A stretch of DNA of 35,484 nucleotides. Origin: JBBRUG01 sp038247995 (GTDB lineage Bacteria > Chloroflexota > Chloroflexia > Chloroflexales > Chloroflexaceae). The DNA lies in contig JBBRUG010000014.1 in the NCBI GenBank assembly GCA_038247995.1, positions 1-35,484 of the forward strand. The letters are read 5' to 3'. A program made the position numbers and the translations under genes. Numbering within the stretch: the first letter of the stretch is position 1; each line of letters begins with the position of its first letter. Of this stretch, positions 32,701 to 35,484 are shown one piece after another. Under the pieces are notes generated by a model that worked only from the letters and a program-made list of their open reading frames with translations, made no database searches and had not been told where the DNA came from.

Positions 32701-34187
32701 CGCACCGCCTGCGGATCACTGACCAGGATCGTGTCGGCAATTTGGGTGGCGGTCGTGGCCGAACAGCGCAGTTCACCCCAGGCGGCGCTGGCCATTACGC
32801 GGGCGGCGACATTCACCGCATCGCCCATAACGGTATATTCCTGGCGATCTTCGGCGCCGACGTTGCCGGCAAATACATTGCCTGTGTTCAGTCCGATCCG
32901 CAGTGCTAAGCGCAGTTGGTGGCTGTCGGCCGGGGCAGATTGCGGTTCAAGTGGTCCCTCTACCAGCGTCCACGGGCCGTTGCGGAGGCCGGCGTGAATA
33001 GCAAGCGCTGCGCGGGCGGCGCGTTCGGCGTGATCTTCCAGCGCAGTGGGTGCGCCAAAGATGGCCAGCAGCTTATCGCCGCTTTCGGCCAGGTCGATCT
33101 TGTTGATCAACCCGCCATACTGTTGAACCGCAGCCTGAATTGGGCGCAGCACGGCATCGACGGTGGCGGCGGCTTCAGCGGCAGGCAACCTTTCGACCGC
33201 ACTGGTCAGGCCGTCGATCTGGGCGAAGATCACCGTCACCGGACGCAGATCGGCCTCGACGCCAGGGCGCTGCGGGTCGGTCAGGATGCGATCGATCAGA
33301 CCAGGCAACAAGTAGGGCGCCAGGCGACTGATCTCTTCTGACAGGCTCAGGAGTGCTTCGCGGGTGAGGGTTGGGGCGGCTGCGGCTGGTGCGGGTTTGC
33401 CAGGGGGCGTGCTCAGGTTAAACTCAGTCAGGCGGACAAACCCTGGCGCAACCGGTTCGCCGGCGGCAATATCGGCGACGGCCGCCCAGGCATTGGGGCC
33501 GAGCACCAGTTCACCTTTAGTGCCCAGGTTTTCGGCACGCGCCACAGCGTTAACCGTAGCGCCCATCGCATTATAACGCGGCGCATCCGGCATGCCGGCG
33601 CTGACGAGCGCTACATTTCCGCTCTCCACGCCAATATGCATCCGGAGCGGGAAGGTGCCGCTGCCGGGCACATAACGCTGAAAATCGGCCAGTTCATGCA
33701 GCAGGTTGTAGGCCGTCGCTACGGCTGTACGGGCGTGATCGGGGCCGCTGAACAGTACCAGCAGCGCATCGCCGCCGAAGCTGATCAGGTCGCCGCCGCT
33801 TTGTTGAATGGCGTGGATGAGTGTGCCGAAGTACTCATTCAGCGTTGCGGTGACAATCTCGGTGCCTTCACGCCCGAGCGCGCTAAGCCGTTCGGCAAGC
33901 GCTGTAGATCCACTGACATCGGCAAAAAGCAGCGTACCTGCTACCCATTCCAGCCACGGCGATGCACTGCCGGCCAGGGCGCGGGTAATCAGGTGCTGCG
34001 GCAGGTAAGTGCCGATGGCGTAGCGGGTGCTGGCAAGCTGGGCGAAAGCCGTGAACAGGTCGTGGCGACGGGCCTTGCCGGCCAACAACCGGTCGGCGAT
34101 TTCCGTGCCCAGGTAGCGCCGTAGCTGCGTGCGCTGCGCCTCGACGGCACTGCTGTGCGCCCATGTGCTTGGATCGGAGTGGCGCAT
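29757..34187 (-). CDS. Soluble-adenylyl-cyclase-like regulator: two cyclase domains, ATPase, TPR
   Basis: A 1476-residue cytoplasmic protein with the layout of soluble adenylyl cyclase. Cyclase domain 1 (about 83-260) keeps both metal-binding Asp (Asp90 in FADVSGST, Asp140 in GGDALLVLF) and Asn213/Arg217. Cyclase domain 2 (about 315-510) has Gln323 where the first Asp should be (FAQIDG) but keeps Asp371 and Asn459/Arg463. A P-loop ATPase follows (Walker A GEAGIGKS, 555-562; Walker B LLFDNLHWAD, about 680-690). About ten TPR-like repeats fill 960-1400. In both domains the base-selecting Lys before GD is absent (Ser136, Ala367), so activity and nucleotide choice are uncertain. A heptamer array is embedded at residues 1027-1038. 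GAGG precedes the ATG. Confidence 0.9.
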   Translation of the reverse strand: MRHSDPSTWAHSSAVEAQRTQLRRYLGTEIADRLLAGKARRHDLFTAFAQLASTRYAIGTYLPQHLITRALAGSASPWLEWVAGTLLFADVSGSTALAERLSALGREGTEIVTATLNEYFGTLIHAIQQSGGDLISFGGDALLVLFSGPDHARTAVATAYNLLHELADFQRYVPGSGTFPLRMHIGVESGNVALVSAGMPDAPRYNAMGATVNAVARAENLGTKGELVLGPNAWAAVADIAAGEPVAPGFVRLTEFNLSTPPGKPAPAAAAPTLTREALLSLSEEISRLAPYLLPGLIDRILTDPQRPGVEADLRPVTVIFAQIDGLTSAVERLPAAEAAATVDAVLRPIQAAVQQYGGLINKIDLAESGDKLLAIFGAPTALEDHAERAARAALAIHAGLRNGPWTLVEGPLEPQSAPADSHQLRLALRIGLNTGNVFAGNVGAEDRQEYTVMGDAVNVAARVMASAAWGELRCSATTATQIADTILVSDPQAVRVKGKREPLELLRIDGERMIELPRALRSGDLVGRDAEQAWLEARLARTLAGQGYALRISGEAGIGKSRLSAEVIDTAQAHGARVISVRCLSFNTTVPFAPWGDLLRELCSIHADATQAERAERLADTLTSAGIAAADWLPLLAELVRLDSADNVIVRSLDPQQRQTRRFELITELLKATAHRAGSMVLLFDNLHWADQVSLALWQQVAAQIATTPLLLIGLHRGTIAWAGAHSSDGADVLELGELSDEASAAILDRLGGERLDPNLRTQIITRAGGNPLFLEELLRAVESNSTFDTLPDSLSGLLLARIDRLDEKSRSLLRIAAVIGQRFPIAVLRSIYPDDYGSLVGRLAHLDAEELTSLEREQPERVHLFRHALTQEVAYQSLLFARRRELHGQVGDYLERRHADVLAQARAQYGVDDNSLVQIGRNGSLLGRASRVSSAPIFLLAHHLRLSDQPQRAVPYLLLAGHTARDDYANEQAIQYYRWTIEALEGHNDDPRLWEAREALGDVLCTLGRYSEAIAEYAALLGTSGRSQEPEGRRQEDVSEAGAASVLPPAVAAEVLRSWGDALEKQGQYTEALAKLRAAEALAEAQINAVPPLLLAAIFADMGNVLRRLGMFDQALEVCHAGLVRIRTDARSAEDERIEAELQQQLGTLYGMRGDYSRAEFHFRNALSALEAIDDLYGCARTLNNLGYLAQLQSNYSTAVAHYTQAEELARKVQTKYMLSSVLLNAAYAYFCLSRYADAEHTCRAALTLCEEMGDQLGVAQAADTLGMTAYQRGDYTTAAAGYQQALAIYRDQTNTYQEGNTLALLARVQLAEGDIAAARTLAETARTIGTRIQAPQLELEALTVLADADLQAASSAARGVGATQHLDDATQWSAQAADLAERLGSRLDYGIARRLQGEIAAARNEPFSEHFAAAAEGFAQLNSRFELAVTWARWGNMLMACNDPQGTAYLEQARTMFAAIDARGELARMQNPA
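31074..31108 (+). repeat. Heptamer tandem array inside the cyclase-like gene, 5 units
   Basis: TTCCTGC, CTCCTGC, CCTCTGG, CTCCTGG, CTCCTGC in 7-bp register. The coding strand reads the CCAGGAG-type heptamer seen in the spacer at 12490-12510. It encodes the polar stretch GRSQEPEGRRQE (about 1027-1038) between two TPR units. 35 bp is not a multiple of three, yet the frame is intact on both sides. Confidence 0.75.
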
Positions 34188-34302
34188 CGTTCCTCATGTG
34201 CGGTTGGCGGGCTGAACGATTATGGCTACAGTATAGCGGTTCGCCGGGGACATGAGAACCAACGTGAGAATAATGACAATTTGGTTACAGCGCGATCATT
34301 GG

Positions 34303-34344
34303 GATCAGGGATCGGGGATCGGGGATCGGGGATCGGGGATCTGG
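34303..34344 (+). repeat. Heptamer tandem array (GATCGGG), 6 units
   Basis: GATCAGG, four GATCGGG, GATCTGG in register, in the 242-bp gap between the GH94 gene and the cyclase-like gene. The gap otherwise contains repeat copy D and no clear promoter. Confidence 0.85.
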
Positions 34345-34375
34345 TTAGAGACGCTCTAAAACGGGGTGTCGTTCG

Positions 34376-34427
34376 TGGCGAGCCACACGGTTCAGTGCCC
34401 TCAGGGACTCAATCGTGTGGCTCAGTG
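34376..34427 (-). repeat. Dispersed intergenic repeat, copy D (short)
   Basis: On the minus strand it begins CACTGAGCCACACGATTGAG and contains GCACTGAACCGTGTGGCTCGC, matching the first half of copies A-C. It starts two bases after the stop of the GH94 gene. Confidence 0.7.
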
Positions 34428-34429
34428 TT

Positions 34430-35484
34430 CTAGCTGAGGGTCACGCGCACCGTGTGGGTGCCGCCGTCGTCGGTCAGGGGAATCCGTCCGTCGGGCACGC
34501 CGACGCCGTTGAGGGTGACGGCTGCCGTTGCACCACGTTCGACCGTGATCTGATAGGTTGTGGCCCCGCAGTGGTAACGTGCTGTGTAGCCCGGCCACTC
34601 CGGCGGCAGGCACGGGGCGATGCGCAGCGTTTCGCCTTCACGCCGTAGGCCGAGCAGTTGCTCGACACCGAGCCGGTAGAGCCAGCCCGCCGATCCGGTG
34701 TACCAGGTCCACCCGCCGCGTCCGGCGTGCCCCGCTGCCGTGTACACGTCCGCAGCGATCGTGTAGGGCTCCACACGATAGCGCTCGGCGTGTTCGTTGG
34801 CGTGGCGCACCGGGTTGATCAGCCGGAGCAGTTCGGCTGCTTGCGCTCCGTCGCCCAGCAGCGTCCAGGCCCAGATTACCCAGATCGCGGCGTGGGTGTA
34901 CTGGCCGCCGTTTTCGCGCACGCCCGGCACGTAGCCTTTAATGTAACCGGGGTTGTGGTCGGTTGTGTCGAACGCCGGCGTGAAGAGCCGGATCAGGCCG
35001 GCCTCGTAGTCGACGAGTTGGGCCTCGACCTCGGCCATCGCCTGCCTTGCGCGCGCCGGATCGCCTGCGCCGGAGATGATCGCCCATGATTGGGTGAGCG
35101 AGTCGATTCGGCATTCGGCACTGGTGTGCGATCCCAGCGGTGTGCCGTCGTCGTAGAAGGCGCGCAGATACCACTTGCCGTCCCAGGCGTGGGCTTCCAG
35201 CGCAACGCGCAGCCGTTCGGCCTCGGTGCGATAGCGGGCAGCGCGTACACCGTCGCCGCGCTCGTCGGCCAGGTCGGCGAACGGGGTCAGCACGCTGATC
35301 AGGAACCAGCCGACCCAGACGCTTTCGCCTGTGCCGCCTTCGCCCACGAGGTTCATGCCGTCGTTCCAGTCGCCGGCGCCCATCAGGGGCAGGCCGTGGG
35401 CGCCCATCCGGCCCAAACCATAGTCGATCGCACGTGCGCAGTGTTCGTAGAGGGTGCCCTCCCGCGCCGAGACAACGGGCAGAT
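34430..35484 (-). CDS. GH94-type glycoside phosphorylase / cyclic glucan synthase domain, 5' end cut
   Basis: The C-terminal 351 residues of a GH94 enzyme, open to the window edge. The (alpha/alpha)6 barrel motifs are clear: LYEHCARAIDYGLGRMGAHGLPLMGAGDWNDGMN with the general-acid Asp in WNDGM, GESVWVGWFL, YIKGYVPGVRENGGQYTHAAIWV, EPYTIAADVY and GRGGWTWYTGSAGWLYRLG, then a short beta-domain to the stop. Family members phosphorolyse beta-glucosides or, in long NdvB-like proteins, process cyclic beta-1,2-glucans. The missing N-terminus would decide which. Confidence 0.88.
   Translation of the reverse strand, partial: LPVVSAREGTLYEHCARAIDYGLGRMGAHGLPLMGAGDWNDGMNLVGEGGTGESVWVGWFLISVLTPFADLADERGDGVRAARYRTEAERLRVALEAHAWDGKWYLRAFYDDGTPLGSHTSAECRIDSLTQSWAIISGAGDPARARQAMAEVEAQLVDYEAGLIRLFTPAFDTTDHNPGYIKGYVPGVRENGGQYTHAAIWVIWAWTLLGDGAQAAELLRLINPVRHANEHAERYRVEPYTIAADVYTAAGHAGRGGWTWYTGSAGWLYRLGVEQLLGLRREGETLRIAPCLPPEWPGYTARYHCGATTYQITVERGATAAVTLNGVGVPDGRIPLTDDGGTHTVRVTLS

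Overview
The window (35,484 bp, GC-rich by eye) looks like chromosomal DNA of a filamentous or thermophilic member of the Chloroflexota (class Chloroflexia). This rests on the gene mix: an ADP-forming acetate-CoA ligase with a BioD/DRTGG partner, a fused two-cyclase/ATPase/TPR regulator, bacterial homogentisate-type tyrosine catabolism, and secreted LVIVD and HYR/DUF11-like proteins with LP(M/L)-x-R tails. No rRNA, tRNA, CRISPR, transposase or prophage gene was seen.

Layout. 1-1580: 5' part of propionate-CoA ligase (prpE, minus). 1944-3428: dnaA (minus), followed by a probable origin region at 3429-3790 whose DnaA boxes run into the 3' end of scpB (3748-4449, minus). scpB and trpG/pabA diverge at about 4.5 kb around a 12-bp palindrome. 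5.3-11.2 kb: a plus-strand aromatic block of hppD, a PAS sensor histidine kinase, a FAH-family hydrolase, hmgA and a flavin reductase-like protein. This covers 4-hydroxyphenylpyruvate to homogentisate to ring cleavage to hydrolysis; no maleylacetoacetate isomerase is visible. 11.2-12.5 kb: a lone BMP/nucleoside-type ABC permease. 12.6-15.0 kb: a UPF0158-like gene, then an overlapping plus-strand set of ECF sigma factor, putative anti-sigma factor and a bactofilin-like membrane protein. 15.0-16.0 kb: a convergent HtrA-type protease.

16.0-16.46 kb: a gene-free stretch with an extended -10 promoter and a strong intrinsic terminator on the plus strand, about 115 nt apart, which I read as a candidate small RNA. 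16.5-19.3 kb: the minus-strand pyrimidine operon pyrD - short DUF420-like ORF - pyrF - pyrE, with ATGA overlaps at the first two junctions and a 28-unit 8-bp tandem array that has entered the 3' end of pyrF. 19.5-23.1 kb: an acetate/energy operon (ADP-forming acyl-CoA ligase, BioD/DRTGG protein, small conserved-looking protein). 23.3-24.4 kb: a sulfite oxidase-family enzyme. 24.7-27.4 kb: two convergent secreted proteins. 27.7-29.4 kb: fabI and a nicotinamidase-like hydrolase, divergent. 29.5-34.2 kb: a 1476-residue soluble-adenylyl-cyclase-like regulator and, 50 bp downstream, a 72-residue NHLP-like peptide. 34.4 kb to the end: the C-terminal part of a GH94 enzyme.

Two layers of repeats run through the spacers. 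One is a dispersed imperfect repeat of up to about 100 bp with four copies (1701, 19443, 27530, 34376). The other is a set of 7-bp and 8-bp tandem arrays at seven places, one of them inside the coding sequence of the cyclase-like regulator.
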